From the NCBI GenBank assembly GCA_964016885.1, contig OZ024748.1:36678798-36742797 (forward strand): a stretch of DNA of 64,000 nt, written 5' to 3'. Positions 1-15,500 of this stretch are shown here, piece by piece. This DNA is from Eledone cirrhosa. Its lineage: Eukaryota > Mollusca > Cephalopoda > Octopoda > Eledonidae. The translations under genes and the position numbers were made by a program. Within the stretch, counting starts at the first letter, position 1; each line of letters begins with the position of its first letter. The notes under the pieces are model-generated. The model was not told the DNA's origin. It saw only the letters and a program-made list of their open reading frames with translations, and ran no database searches.

Positions 1-3000
1 ACCCTGCCTCACAACACATTACAGCATTCTGTAAATATTCCCTGCTTCACAACATATTAGACCATTCTGTGACTATACCCTGCCTCACAACACATTAGAT
101 CATCCTGTAACTATACCCTGCCACGCAACAAATTAGACCATTCTGTAACTATACCCTGCCTCACAACACATTAGACCATCCTGTAACTATACCCTGACTC
201 ACAACATATTACACCATTCTGTAAATATACCCAGCCTCACAACACAGACCATTCTGTAACTATACCCTGCCTCACAACACATTAGACCATTCTGTAACTA
301 TACCCTGCCTCACAACACAGACCATCCTATAACTATACCCTGCCTCACAACACATTAGACCATTCTGTAACTATAGCCTGCCTCAGAACACTTTAGACCA
401 TTCTGTAACTATACCCTGCCTCACAACACATTAGACCATTCTGTATCTATACCCTGCCTCACAACACATTAGAGCATTCTGTTACTATGCCCTGCCTCAC
501 AACACATTACACCATTCTGTTACTATACCCTGCCTCACAACACATTAGACCATCCTGTAACTCTACCCTGCCTCACAACACATTAGACCATTCTGTAACT
601 ATACCCTGCCTCATAACACATTACACCATCCTGTAACTATACCCTGCCTCACAAAACATTAGATCATACTGTAACTATATCCTACCCACAACACATTAGA
701 CCATTCTGTAACTATACCTTGCCTCACAACACATTAGATCATCCTGTAACTATACCCTGCCTCACAACACATTAGACCATTCTGTAAATATACCCTGCCT
801 CACAACATATTAGACCATTCTGTGACTATACCCTGCCTCACAACAAATTAGATCATCCTGTAGCTATATCCTACCCCACAACACATTAGACCATCCTGTA
901 ACTATATCCTGGCTCACAACACATTAGTCCATCCTGTAACTATATGCGACCCCACAACACATTAGACCATCCTGTAACTATACCCTCCCTCACAACACAT
1001 TAGACCATTCTGTAACTATACCCTGCCTCAAAACACATTAGACTATCATGTAACTATATCCTACCCCATAACACATTAGACCATCCTGTAGCTATATCCT
1101 ACCCCACAACACATTAGACCATCCTGTAACTATACCCTGCCTCGCAACACATTAGATCATTGTGTAACTATACCCTGCCTCACAACACATTAGATCATCC
1201 TGTAACTATACCCTGCCTCAAAACACATTAGAACATTCTGTAAATATACCCTGCCTCACAACGCATTAGACCATCCTGTATATATACCCTGTCTCACAAG
1301 ACATTAGACCATCCTGTAACTATACCCTGCCTGACAACACATTAGACCATTCTGTAATTATAGCCTGCCTCACAACACATTAGACCATCCTGTAACTATA
1401 TCCTACCCTACAACACATTAGACAATTCTGTAACTATACCTTGCCTCACAACACATTAGACCATTCTGTAACTATACCCTGCCTCAAAACACATTAGACT
1501 ATCCTGTAACTATATCCTACCCCATAACACATTAAACCATCCTGTAACTATATCCTACCCCACAACACATTAGACCATCCTGTAACTATACTCTACCTCA
1601 CAACACATTAGATCATCCTGTAACTATACCCTGCCTCACAACACATTAGACCATTCTGTAAATATACCCTGCCTCACAACACATTAGACCATCCTGTAAC
1701 TATACCCTGTCTCACAACACATTAGACCATCCTGTAACTATATCCTACCTCACAACACATTAGACCATCCTGTAACTATGCCCTGCCTCACAACACATTA
1801 GACCATTCTGTAACAATACCCTGCCTCACAACACATTAGACCATTCTGTAAATATACCCTGCCTCACAACACATTAGACCATTCTGTAACTATACCCTGC
1901 CTCCCAACACATTAGACCATTCTGTTACTATACCCTGCCTCACAACACATTAGATCATCCTGTAACTATACCCTGCCACACAACACATTAGACCATCCTG
2001 TAACTATACCCTGTCTCACAACACATTAAACCATCCTGTAACTATACCCTGCCTCACAACACATTAGACCATTCTGTAACTATACCCTGCCTCATAACAC
2101 ATTAGACCATCCTGTAACTATACCCTGCCTCACAAAACATTAGACCATCCTGTAACAATATCCTATCCCACAACACAATAGACCATCCTGCAACTATACC
2201 CTTCCTCACAACGCATTAGACTATTCTGTAACTATAACCTGCCTCACAACACAATAGACTATCATGTAACTATACACTGCCTCCCAACACATTAGGCCAT
2301 CCTGTAACTATATCCTACCTAAAACACATTAGACCATCCTGTAACTATACCCTGCCTCACAACACATTACACTATTCTGTAACCATACCCTGCCTCACAA
2401 CACATTAACCATTCTGTAACTATACCCTGCCTCACAACACATTAGACAATTCTGTAACTATACCCTGCCTCACAACACATTACACCATTCTGTTACTAAA
2501 CCCTGTCTCACAACACATTAGACCATCCTGTAACTATACTCTGCGTCACAACACATTAGACCATTCTGTAACTATACCCTACCTCATAACACATTAGACC
2601 ATCCTGTAACTATACCCTGCCTCACAAAACATTAGACCATCCTGTACCTATATCCTATGCTACAACACATTAGACCATCATGTAACTATACCCTGCCTCA
2701 CAACACATTAGACCATTCTGTAACTATACCCTGCCTCACAACACATTAGACCATCATGTAACTATATCCTACCCCACAACACATTGGACCATTCTGTAAC
2801 TATAACCTGCCTCACAACACATTAGACCATCCTGTAACTATACCCTGCATCACAACAAATTAGATCATCCTGTAACTATACACTGCCACATAACACATTA
2901 TACCATCCTGTAACTATACACTGCCTCACAACACATTACACCATCCTGTAACTATACGATGCCTCACAACACATTAGACCATTCTTTAACTATACCCTGC

Positions 3001-3852
3001 CTCACGATACATTATACCATCTTGTAACTATACCCTGCCTCACAACACATTAGACCATTCTGTAACTATACCCTGCCTCACAACACATTAGACCATCCTG
3101 TAACTATACCCTGCCTCACAACACATTAGACCATTCTGTAACTATATCCTGCCTCACAACACAGATCATTCTGTAACTATACCCTGCCTAACAACACATT
3201 AGACCATCATGTAACCATACCCTGCCTCACAATACATTAGATCATCCTGTAACTATACCCTGCCTCACAATACGTTAGACCCTCTTGTAACTATACCCTG
3301 CCTCACAACACATTAGACCATTCTGTAAATATAATCTGCCTCACAACACATTAGATCATCCTGTAACTATACCCTGCCTCACAACACATTAGACCATCCT
3401 GTAAATATATCCTACCTCACAACACATTAGACGATCCTGTAACTATACCCTGCTTCACAAAACATTAGACCATTCTGTAATTATACCCTGCCTCACAAGA
3501 CATTAGACCATCCTGTACCTATAGCCTGACTCACAACACATTAGACCATCCTGTAACTATATCCTACCCACAACACATTAGACCATTCTGTAAATATACC
3601 TTGCCTCACAACACATTAGATCATCCTGTAACTATATCCTACCCACAACACATTAGACCATTCTGTAACTATACCTTGCCTCACAACACATTAGATCATC
3701 CTGTAACTATACCCTGCCTCACAACACATTACACCATTCTGTAAATATTCCCTGCTTCACAACATATTAGACCATTCTGTGACTATACCCTGCCTCACAA
3801 CACATTAGATCATCCTGTAACTATACCCTGCCACACAACACATTAGACCATC
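1..3852 (+). repeat. Left segment: older, scrambled satellite with diverged partial copies
   Basis: This stretch has no clean long tandem duplication, but parts recur to the right. Positions 1-140 match 3711-3850 at offset 3,710, sharing the private TAAATATTCCCTGCTTCAC variant and the following GTGACTATA. About 660-1700 matches about 3,630-4,800 at an offset near 2,995, rising to 3,109 after about three whole-monomer changes; shared markers are CTCGCAAC (1141 and 4136) and TGTATATATA (1278 and 4272). These matches carry visibly more substitutions than the duplications further right, so they look older. Monomers lacking 5 bp (CACAGACC instead of CACATTAGACC) occur at 243 and 316, and a related one at 3160. 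Confidence 0.8.
3553..3702 (+). repeat. Local duplication of a 75-bp dimer
   Basis: Two adjacent 75 bp blocks (3553-3627 and 3628-3702) each consist of a 37 bp monomer containing CCTACCCACAAC (one C short of the usual CCCCAC) followed by a 38 bp monomer with ATACCTTGCC and GATCATCCTG. I see one difference between them, TAAATATA versus TAACTATA. This is slippage at the scale of a dimer. Confidence 0.8.
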
Positions 3853-3870
3853 CTGTAACTATACCCTGCC

Positions 3871-6800
3871 TGACAACACATTAGACCATTCTGTAACTAT
3901 ACCCTGGCTCACAACAGATTAGTCCATCCTGTAACTATATGCTACCCCACAACACATTAGACCATCCTGTAACTATACCCTGCCTCACAACACATTAGAC
4001 CATTCTGTAACTATACCCTGCCTCAAAACACATTAGACTATCCTGTAACTATATCCTACCCCATAACACATTAGTCCATCCTGTAGCTATATCCTACCCC
4101 ACAACACATTAGACCATCCTGTAACTATACCCTGCCTCGCAACACATTACACCATTCTGTAACTATACCCTGCCTCACAACACATTAGATCATCCTGTAA
4201 CTATACCCTGCCTCACAACACCTTAGACCATTCTGTAAATATACCCTGCCTCACAACACATTAGACCATCCTGTATATATACCCTGTCTCACAACACATT
4301 AGACCATCCTGTAACTACACCCTGCCTGACAACACATTAGACCATTCTGTAATTATAGCCTGCCTCACAACACATTAGACCATCCTGTAACTATACCCTG
4401 TCTCACAACACATTAGACTATCCTGTAACTATATCCTACCCCATAACACATTAGACCATCCTGTAACTATATCCTACCCCACAACACATTAGACCATCCT
4501 GTAACTATATCCTACCCCACAACACATCAGACAATTCTGTAACTATACCTTGCCTCACAACACATTAGACCATTCTGTAACTATACCCTGCCTCAAAACA
4601 CATTAGACTATCCTGTAACTATATCCTACCCCATAACACATTAGACCATCCTATAACTATATCCTACCCCACAACACATTAGACCATCCTGTAACTATAC
4701 CCTGCCTCACAACACATTAGACCATTCTGTAACTATACTCTGCCTCACAACACATTAGATCATCCTGTAACTATACCCTGCCTCACAACACATTAGACCA
4801 TTCTGTAAATATACCCTGCCTCACAACACATTAGACCATCCTGTAACTATACCCTGTCTCACAACACATTAGATCATCCTGTAACTATGTCCTACCTCAC
4901 AACACATTAGACCATCCTGTAACTATACCCTGCCTCACAACACATTAGACCATTCTGTAACTATACCTTGCCTCACAACATATTAGATCATCCTGTAACT
5001 ATACCCTGCCTCACAACACATTAGACCATTCTGTAACTATACCTTGCCTCACAACATATTAGATCATCCTGTAACTATTACCTGGCTAACAAAACATTAG
5101 ACCATTCTGTATCTATACGCTGCCTCACAACACATTAGACCATTCTGTATCTATACCCTGCCTCACAACACATTAGACCATCCTGTAACTATGTCCTACC
5201 TCACAACACATTAGACCATCCTGTAACTATACCCTGCCTCACAACACATTAGACCATTCTGTAGCTATACCCTGCCTCACAACACATAAGACCATTCTGT
5301 AAATATACCCTGCCTCACAACACATTAGACCATTCTGTAACTATACCCTGCGTCACAACACATTATACCATCTTGTAACTATACCCTGCCTCACAACACA
5401 TTAGACTATCCTGTAACTATATCCTACCACACAACACATTAGACCATCCTGTAACTATACCCTGCCTCACAACACATTAGACCATTCTGTAACTATACCC
5501 TGCCTCACAACACATTAGACCATCCTGTAACTATACCCGGCCTCACAACACATTAGACCATCCTGTAACTATATCCTGCCTCACAACACATAAGAATATT
5601 CTGTAACTATAACCTGCCTCACAACACATTAGACCATCTTGTAACTATACCCTGCCTCACAACACATTAGACCATTCTGTAAATATAATCTGCCTCACAA
5701 AACATTAGACGATTCTGTAACTATACCCTGCCTTACAACTCATTAGATCATCCTGTAACTATACCCTGCCACACAACACATTAGACCATCCTGTAACTAT
5801 ATCCTACTCCACAACACATTAGACCATCCTGTAACTAAACCCTGCCCCACAACACATTAGACCATTCTGTAACTACACCCTGCCTCACAACACATTAGAC
5901 CATCCTGTAACTATAGCCTGACTCACAACACATTAGACCATCCTGTAACAATACCATGCCTCACAAAACATTACACCATTATGTAACCATACACTGCCTC
6001 ACAACACATTAGACCATTCTGTAACTATACCCTGCCTCACAACACATTAAACAACTCTGTGACTATACCCTGCCTCACAACACATTAGACCATTCTGTTA
6101 CTAAACCCTGCCTCACAACACATTAGATCATCCTGTAACTATACCCTGCCACGCAACACATTAGACCATCCTGTAACTCTGCCCAGTCTCACAACACATT
6201 AGACCATCCTGTAACTATACCCTGCCTCACAACACATTAGACCATCCTGTAACTAAACACTGCCTCACAACACATTAGATCATTCTGTAACTACACCCTG
6301 CCTCACAACACATTAGACCATCCTGTACGTATAGCCTGACTCATAACACATTAGACCATCCTGTAACTATATGCTACCCCACAACACATTAGACCATCCT
6401 GTAACTATACCCTGCCTCCCAACACATTAGACCATCATGTAACTATATCCTACCGCCCAACACATTAGACCATCCTGTAACTATACCCTGCCCCACAACA
6501 CATTAGACCATTCTGTAACTATACCCTGCCTCACAACACATTATACCATCCTGTAACTATACCCTGCCTCAGAACACATTAGACCATTCTGTAACTTTAC
6601 CTGCCTCACAACACATTAGACCATTCTGTTACTATACCCTGCCTTACAACACATTAGATCATCCTGTAACTATACCCTGCCACACAACACATTAGACCAT
6701 CCTGTAACTATATCCTGCCTCCCAACACATTGGACCATCCTGTAACTATATCCTACCTCACAACACATTAGACCATCATGTAACTATACCCTGCCTCACA

Positions 6801-9800
6801 ACACATTAGACCATTTTGTAACTATACCCTGCCTCACAACACATTAGACCATTCTGTAAATATACCCTGCCTCACAACACATTAAACCATTCTGTAACTA
6901 TACCCTGCCTCACAAAACATTAGACCATTCTGTAACTATAACCTTCCTCATAACACATTAGACCATCCTGTAACTATACCCTGCCTCACAAAACATTAGA
7001 CCATCCTGTAACTATATCCTATCCCACAACACATTAGACCATTCTGTAACTATACCCTGCCTCACAACACATTAGACCATCATGTAACTATACTCTGCCT
7101 CCTAACAAGTTAGACCATCCTGTAACAATACCCTGCCTCACAAAACATTACACCGTTCTGTAACCATACACTGCCTCACAACACATTAGACCATTCTGTA
7201 ACTATACCCTGACTCACAACATATTAGATCATCCTGTAACTATACCCTGCCTCACAACACATTAGACCATCCTGTAACTATACGCTTCCTCACAACACAT
7301 TAGACCATTCTGTAACTATACCCTGCGTCACAACACATTATACCATCTTGTAACTATACCCTGCCTCACAACACATTAGACTATCCTGTAATTATATCCT
7401 ACCACACAACACATTAGACCATCCTGTAACTATATGCTACCCCACAACACATTAGACCATCTTGTAACTATACCCTGCCTCACAACACATTAGACCATTT
7501 GTAAATATAATCTGCCTCACAAAACATTAGACGATTCTGTAACTATACCCTGCCTTACAAGTCATTAGATCATCCTGTAACTATACCCTGCCACACAACA
7601 CATTAGACCATCCTGTAACTATATCCTACTTCACAACACATTAGACCATCCTGTAACTAAGCCCTGCCTCACAACACATTAGACCATTCTGTAACTACAC
7701 CCTGCCTCACAACACATTAGACCATCCTGTAACTATAGCCTGACCCACAACAGATTAGACCATCCTGTAACTATATGCTATCCCACAACACATTAGACCA
7801 TCCTGTAACTATACCCTGCCTCCCAACACATTAGACCATCATGTAACTATATCTCACCTCACAACACATTAGACCATCCTGTAACTATATCCTATCCCAC
7901 AACACATTAGACCATTCTGTAACTATACCCTGCCTCACAAAACATTACACCATTCTGTAACCATACCTGCCTCACAACACATTAGACCATTCTGTAACTA
8001 TACCCTGCCTCACAACACATTAAACAATTATGTAACTATACCCTGCCTCACAACACATTAGACCATTCTGTTACTAAACGCTGCCTCACAATACATTAGA
8101 TCATCCTGTAACTATACTCTGCACACAACACATTAGACCATCCTGTAACTCTGCCCAGTCTCACAACACATTAGACCATCCTGTAACTATACCCTGCCTC
8201 ACAACACATTAGACCATCCTGTAACTAAACACTGCCTCACAACACATTAGATCATTCTGTAACTACACCCTGCCTCACAACACATTAGACCATCCTGTAC
8301 CTATAGCCTGACTCATAACACATTAGACCATCCTGTAACTATATGCTACCCCACAACACATTAGACCATCCTGTAACTATACCCTGCCTCCCAACACATT
8401 AGACCATCCTGTAACTATATCCTACCGCACAACACATTAGACCATCCTGTAACTATACCCTGCCTCCCAACACATTAGACCATTCTGTAATTATACTCTG
8501 CCTCACAACACATTAGACCATTCTGTAACTATACCCTGCCTCAGAACACATTAGACCATTCTGTAACTTTACCCTGCCTCACAACACGTTAGACCATTCT
8601 GTTACTATACACTGCCTTACAACACATTAGATCATCCTGTAACTATACACTGCCACACAACACATTAGACCATCCTGTAACTATATCCTGCCTCCCAACA
8701 CATTTGACCATTTTGTAACTATACCCTGCATCACAACACATTAGACCATTCTGTAAATATACCCTGCCTCACAACACATTAAACCATTCTGTAACTATAC
8801 CCTGCCTCAAACACATTAGACCATTCTGTAACTATACCCTGCCTCATAACACATTAGACCATCATGTAACTATACCCTGCCTCACAAAACATTAGACCAT
8901 CCTGTAACTATATCCTATACCACAACGCATTAGACCATTCTGTAACTATACCCTGCCTCACAACACATTAGACCATCATGTAACTATACCCTGCCTCCAA
9001 ACACGTTAGACCATCCTGTAACTATATCCTACCTCACAACACATTAGACCATCCTGTAACAATACCCTGCCTCACAAAACATTACAACATTCTGTAACCA
9101 TACCCTGCCTCACAACACATTAGACCATTCTGTAACTATACCCTGCCTCACAACATATTAGATCATCCTATAACTATACCCTGATCACAACACATTAGAC
9201 CATCCTGTAACTATACCCTGCCTCACAACACTTTAGAGCATCCTGTAACAATACCTGCATCACAACACATTAGATCATCCTGTAACTGTACACTGCCACA
9301 CAACACATTATACCATCCTGTAACTATACCCTGCCTCACAACACATTACACCATCCTGTAACTATACGCTGCCTCACAACACATTAGACCATTCTGTAAC
9401 TATACCCTGCGTCACAACACATTATACCATATTGTAGCTATACCCAGCCTCACAACACATTAGACTATCCTGTAACTATATCCTACCACACAACACATTA
9501 GACCATCCTGTAACTATACCCTGCCTCACAACACATTAGACCATTCTGTAACTATACCCTGCCTCACAACACATTAGACCATCCTGTAACTATACCCTGC
9601 CTCACAACACATTAGACCATTCTGTAACTATACCCTTCCTAACAACACATTAGACCATTCTGTAACTATACCTTGCCTCACAACACATTAGACCATCCTG
9701 TAACTATACCCTGCCTCACAACACATTAGACAATCTTGTAACTATACCCTGCCTCACAATACATTAGACCATTCTGTAAATATAATCTGCCTCACAAAAC

Positions 9801-10855
9801 ATTAGACGATTCTGTAACTATGCCCTGCCTTACAACTCATTAGATCATTCTGTAACTATACCCTGCCTCACAACACATTACATCATCCTGTAGCTATACC
9901 CTGCCACACAACACATTAGACCATTCTGTAACTATACCCTACCTCACAACACATTAGACCATCCTGTACCTATAGCCTGACTCACAACACATTAGACCAT
10001 CCTGTAAAGATATGCTACCACACAACACATATAATCTGCCCTACAAATATAATCTGCCTCACAAAACATTAGACGATTCTGTAACTATACCCTGCCACAC
10101 AACACATTAGACCATCCTGTAACGATATCCTACCTCACAACACATTAGACCATCATGTAACTAGACCCTGCCTCACAACACATTAGAGCATTCTGTAACT
10201 ATACCCTGCCTCACAACACATTAGAGCATTCTGTAACTTTACCCTGCCTCACAACACATTACATCATCCTGTAGCTATACCCTGCCACACAACACATTAG
10301 ACCATTCTGTAACTATACCCTGTCTCACAACATATTAGACCATTCTGTAACTCTATCCTGCCTCATAACACATTTGACCATCCTGTAACTATACCCTGCC
10401 TCACAAAACATTAGACCATTCTGTAACTATACCTTGCCTCACAACATATTAGATCATCCTGTAACTATACCCTGACTCACAACACATTAGACTATTCTGT
10501 AAATATACCCTACCTCCAACACATTAGACCATCCTGTAACTATATCCTACCTCACAACACATTATACCATCTTGTAACTATACCCTGCCTCACAACACAT
10601 TAGACCATTCTGTAACTATACCCTGCCTCACAACACATTACACCATCCTGTAACTATACGCTGCCTCACAACACATTAAACCATTCTGTAAATATACCCT
10701 GCCTCACAAAACATTATACCATCTTATAACTATACCCTTCCTCACAACACATTAGACTGTCCTGTAACTATATCCTACACTACAACACATTAGACCATCC
10801 TGTAACTATACCCTGCCTCACAATACATTAGAGCATTCTGTAACTATACCCTGCC
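3871..10855 (+). repeat. About 7-kb macro-repeat, copy A (6,985 bp)
   Basis: Copy A of a tandem pair. Private variants recur in copy B: GGCTCACAACAGATTAGTCC (near 3905 and 10890) at offset 6,985, TAAGACC (5287 and 12310) at 7,023, GCGTCACAAC (5350 and 12525) at 7,175, and the odd CATTTGTAAA (near 7497 and 14672) and AAAGATATGC (10006 and 17181), both at 7,175. The offset steps by 38 and then 152 bp, so the copies differ by five whole monomers. Between the steps the copies look almost identical, with occasional substitutions. The junction with copy B lies in 10838-10856, where 18 bp are shared by both sides. Inside the unit, an older periodicity of about 1.8-2.3 kb shows through the marker AATCTGCC at 5687, 7509 and 9784. 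Confidence 0.92.
10021..10062 (+). repeat. Aberrant out-of-register monomer
   Basis: Here the 38 bp register breaks. After CACAACACAT the sequence goes directly to ATAATCTGCCCTACAAAT and then ATAATCTGCCTCAC, giving an 18 bp step between the two ATAATCTGCC words (10031 and 10049). CCCTACAAAT is not a normal monomer segment, so this looks like an illegitimate junction rather than unequal exchange in register. The same junction recurs in copy B at 17196-17237, so it predates the 7-kb duplication. Confidence 0.85.
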
Positions 10856-12373
10856 TGACAACACATTAGACCATTCTGTAACTATACCCTGGCTCACAAC
10901 AGATTAGTCCATCCTGTAACTATATGCTACCCCACAACACATTAGACCATCCTGTAACTATACCCTGCCTCACAACACATTAGACCATTCTGTAACTATA
11001 CCCTGCCTCAAAACACATTAGACTATCCTGTAACTATATCCTACCCCATAACACATTAGTCCATCCTGTAGCTATATCCTACCCCACAACACATTAGACC
11101 ATCCTGTAACTATACCCTGCCTCGCAACACATTACACCATTCTGTAACTATACCCTGCCTCACAACACATTAGATCATCCTGTAACTATACCCTGCCTCA
11201 CAACACCTTAGACCATTCTGTAAATATACCCTGCCTCACAACACATTAGACCATCCTGTATATATACCCTGTCTCACAACACATTAGACCATCCTGTAAC
11301 TACACCCTGCCTGACAACACATTAGACCATTCTGTAATTATAGCCTGCCTCACAACACATTAGACCATCCTGTAACTATACCCTGTCTCACAACACATTA
11401 GACTATCCTGTAACTATATCCTACCCCATAACACATTAGACCATCCTGTAACTATATCCTACCCCACAACACATTAGACCATCCTGTAACTATATCCTAC
11501 CCCACAACACATCAGACAATTCTGTAACTATACCTTGCCTCACAACACATTAGACCATTCTGTAACTATACCCTGCCTCAAAACACATTAGACTATCCTG
11601 TAACTATATCCTACCCCATAACACATTAGACCATCCTATAACTATATCCTACCCCACAACACATTAGACCATCCTGTAACTATACCCTGCCTCACAACAC
11701 ATTAGACCATTCTGTAACTATACTCTGCCTCACAACACATTAGATCATCCTGTAACTATACCCTGCCTCACAACACATTAGACCATTCTGTAAATATACC
11801 CTGCCTCACAACACATTAGACCATCCTGTAACTATACCCTGTCTCACAACACATTAGATCATCCTGTAACTATTACCTGGCTAACAACACATTAGACCAT
11901 TCTGTATCTATACGCTGCCTCACAACACATTAGACCATTCTGTATCTATACCCTGCCTCACAACACATTAGACCATCCTGTAACTATGTCCTACCTCACA
12001 ACACATTAGACCATCCTGTAACTATACCCTGCCTCACAACACATTAGACCATTCTGTAACTATACCTTGCCTCACAACATATTAGATCATCCTGTAACTA
12101 TTACCTGGCTAACAAAACATTAGACCATTCTGTATCTATACGCTGCCTCACAACACATTAGACCATTCTGTATCTATACCCTGCCTCACAACACATTAGA
12201 CCATCCTGTAACTATGTCCTACCTCACAACACATTAGACCATCCTGTAACTATACCCTGCCTCACAACACATTAGACCATTCTGTAGCTATACCCTGCCT
12301 CACAACACATAAGACCATTCTGTAAATATACCCTGCCTCACAACACATTAGACCATTCTGTAACTATACCCTG

Positions 12374-12525
12374 CATCCCAACACATTAGACCATTCTGTT
12401 ACAATACCCTGCCTCACAACACATTAGATCATCCTCTAACTATACCCTGCCACACAACACATTAGACCATCCTGTAACCATACGCTGCCTCACAACACAT
12501 TAGACCATTCTGTAACTATACCCTG
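12374..12525 (+). repeat. Four-monomer (152 bp) insertion specific to copy B
   Basis: The offset between copies A and B is 7,023 up to this point (TAAGACC, 5287 and 12310) and 7,175 after it (CGTCACAAC, 5351 and 12526). The extra 152 bp is exactly 4 x 38. It contains CTGCATCCCAAC, GTTACAATACC and CATCCTCTAAC variants missing from the same place in copy A. It could equally be a loss from copy A. Confidence 0.85.
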
Positions 12526-15500
12526 CGTCACAACACATTATACCATCTTGTAACTATACCCTGCCTCACAACACATTAGACTATCCTGTAACTATATCCT
12601 ACCACACAACACATTAGACCATCCTGTAACTATACCCTGCCTCACAACACATTAGACCATTCTGTAACTATACCCTGCCTCACAACACATTAGACCATCC
12701 TGTAACTATACCCGGCCTCACAACACATTAGACCATCCTGTAACTATATCCTGCCTCACAACACATAAGAATATTCTGTAACTATAACCTGCCTCACAAC
12801 ACATTAGACCATCTTGTAACTATACCCTGCCTCACAACACATTAGACCATTCTGTAAATATAATCTGCCTCACAAAACATTAGACGATTCTGTAACTATA
12901 CCCTGCCTTACAACTCATTAGATCATCCTGTAACTATACCCTGCCACACAACACATTAGACCATCCTGTAACTATATCCTACTCCACAACACATTAGACC
13001 ATCCTGTAACTAAACCCTGCCCCACAACACATTAGACCATTCTGTAACTACACCCTGCCTCACAACACATTAGACCATCCTGTAACTATAGCCTGACTCA
13101 CAACACATTAGACCATCCTGTAACAATACCATGCCTCACAAAACATTACACCATTATGTAACCATACACTGCCTCACAACACATTAGACCATTCTGTAAC
13201 TATACCCTGCCTCACAACACATTAAACAACTCTGTGACTATACCCTGCCTCACAACACATTAGACCATTCTGTTACTAAACCCTGCCTCACAACACATTA
13301 GATCATCCTGTAACTATACCCTGCCACGCAACACATTAGACCATCCTGTAACTCTGCCCAGTCTCACAACACATTAGACCATCCTGTAACTATACCCTGC
13401 CTCACAACACATTAGACCATCCTGTAACTAAACACTGCCTCACAACACATTAGATCATTCTGTAACTACACCCTGCCTCACAACACATTAGACCATCCTG
13501 TACGTATAGCCTGACTCATAACACATTAGACCATCCTGTAACTATATGCTACCCCACAACACATTAGACCATCCTGTAACTATACCCTGCCTCCCAACAC
13601 ATTAGACCATCATGTAACTATATCCTACCGCCCAACACATTAGACCATCCTGTAACTATACCCTGCCCCACAACACATTAGACCATTCTGTAACTATACC
13701 CTGCCTCACAACACATTATACCATCCTGTAACTATACCCTGCCTCAGAACACATTAGACCATTCTGTAACTTTACCTGCCTCACAACACATTAGACCATT
13801 CTGTTACTATACCCTGCCTTACAACACATTAGATCATCCTGTAACTATACCCTGCCACACAACACATTAGACCATCCTGTAACTATATCCTGCCTCCCAA
13901 CACATTGGACCATCCTGTAACTATATCCTACCTCACAACACATTAGACCATCATGTAACTATACCCTGCCTCACAACACATTAGACCATTTTGTAACTAT
14001 ACCCTGCCTCACAACACATTAGACCATTCTGTAAATATACCCTGCCTCACAACACATTAAACCATTCTGTAACTATACCCTGCCTCACAAAACATTAGAC
14101 CATTCTGTAACTATAACCTTCCTCATAACACATTAGACCATCCTGTAACTATACCCTGCCTCACAAAACATTAGACCATCCTGTAACTATATCCTATCCC
14201 ACAACACATTAGACCATTCTGTAACTATACCCTGCCTCACAACACATTAGACCATCATGTAACTATACTCTGCCTCCTAACAAGTTAGACCATCCTGTAA
14301 CAATACCCTGCCTCACAAAACATTACACCGTTCTGTAACCATACACTGCCTCACAACACATTAGACCATTCTGTAACTATACCCTGACTCACAACATATT
14401 AGATCATCCTGTAACTATACCCTGCCTCACAACACATTAGACCATCCTGTAACTATACGCTTCCTCACAACACATTAGACCATTCTGTAACTATACCCTG
14501 CGTCACAACACATTATACCATCTTGTAACTATACCCTGCCTCACAACACATTAGACTATCCTGTAATTATATCCTACCACACAACACATTAGACCATCCT
14601 GTAACTATATGCTACCCCACAACACATTAGACCATCTTGTAACTATACCCTGCCTCACAACACATTAGACCATTTGTAAATATAATCTGCCTCACAAAAC
14701 ATTAGACGATTCTGTAACTATACCCTGCCTTACAAGTCATTAGATCATCCTGTAACTATACCCTGCCACACAACACATTAGACCATCCTGTAACTATATC
14801 CTACTTCACAACACATTAGACCATCCTGTAACTAAGCCCTGCCTCACAACACATTAGACCATTCTGTAACTACACCCTGCCTCACAACACATTAGACCAT
14901 CCTGTAACTATAGCCTGACCCACAACAGATTAGACCATCCTGTAACTATATGCTATCCCACAACACATTAGACCATCCTGTAACTATACCCTGCCTCCCA
15001 ACACATTAGACCATCATGTAACTATATCTCACCTCACAACACATTAGACCATCCTGTAACTATATCCTATCCCACAACACATTAGACCATTCTGTAACTA
15101 TACCCTGCCTCACAAAACATTACACCATTCTGTAACCATACCTGCCTCACAACACATTAGACCATTCTGTAACTATACCCTGCCTCACAACACATTAAAC
15201 AATTATGTAACTATACCCTGCCTCACAACACATTAGACCATTCTGTTACTAAACGCTGCCTCACAATACATTAGATCATCCTGTAACTATACTCTGCACA
15301 CAACACATTAGACCATCCTGTAACTCTGCCCAGTCTCACAACACATTAGACCATCCTGTAACTATACCCTGCCTCACAACACATTAGACCATCCTGTAAC
15401 TAAACACTGCCTCACAACACATTAGATCATTCTGTAACTACACCCTGCCTCACAACACATTAGACCATCCTGTACCTATAGCCTGACTCATAACACATTA

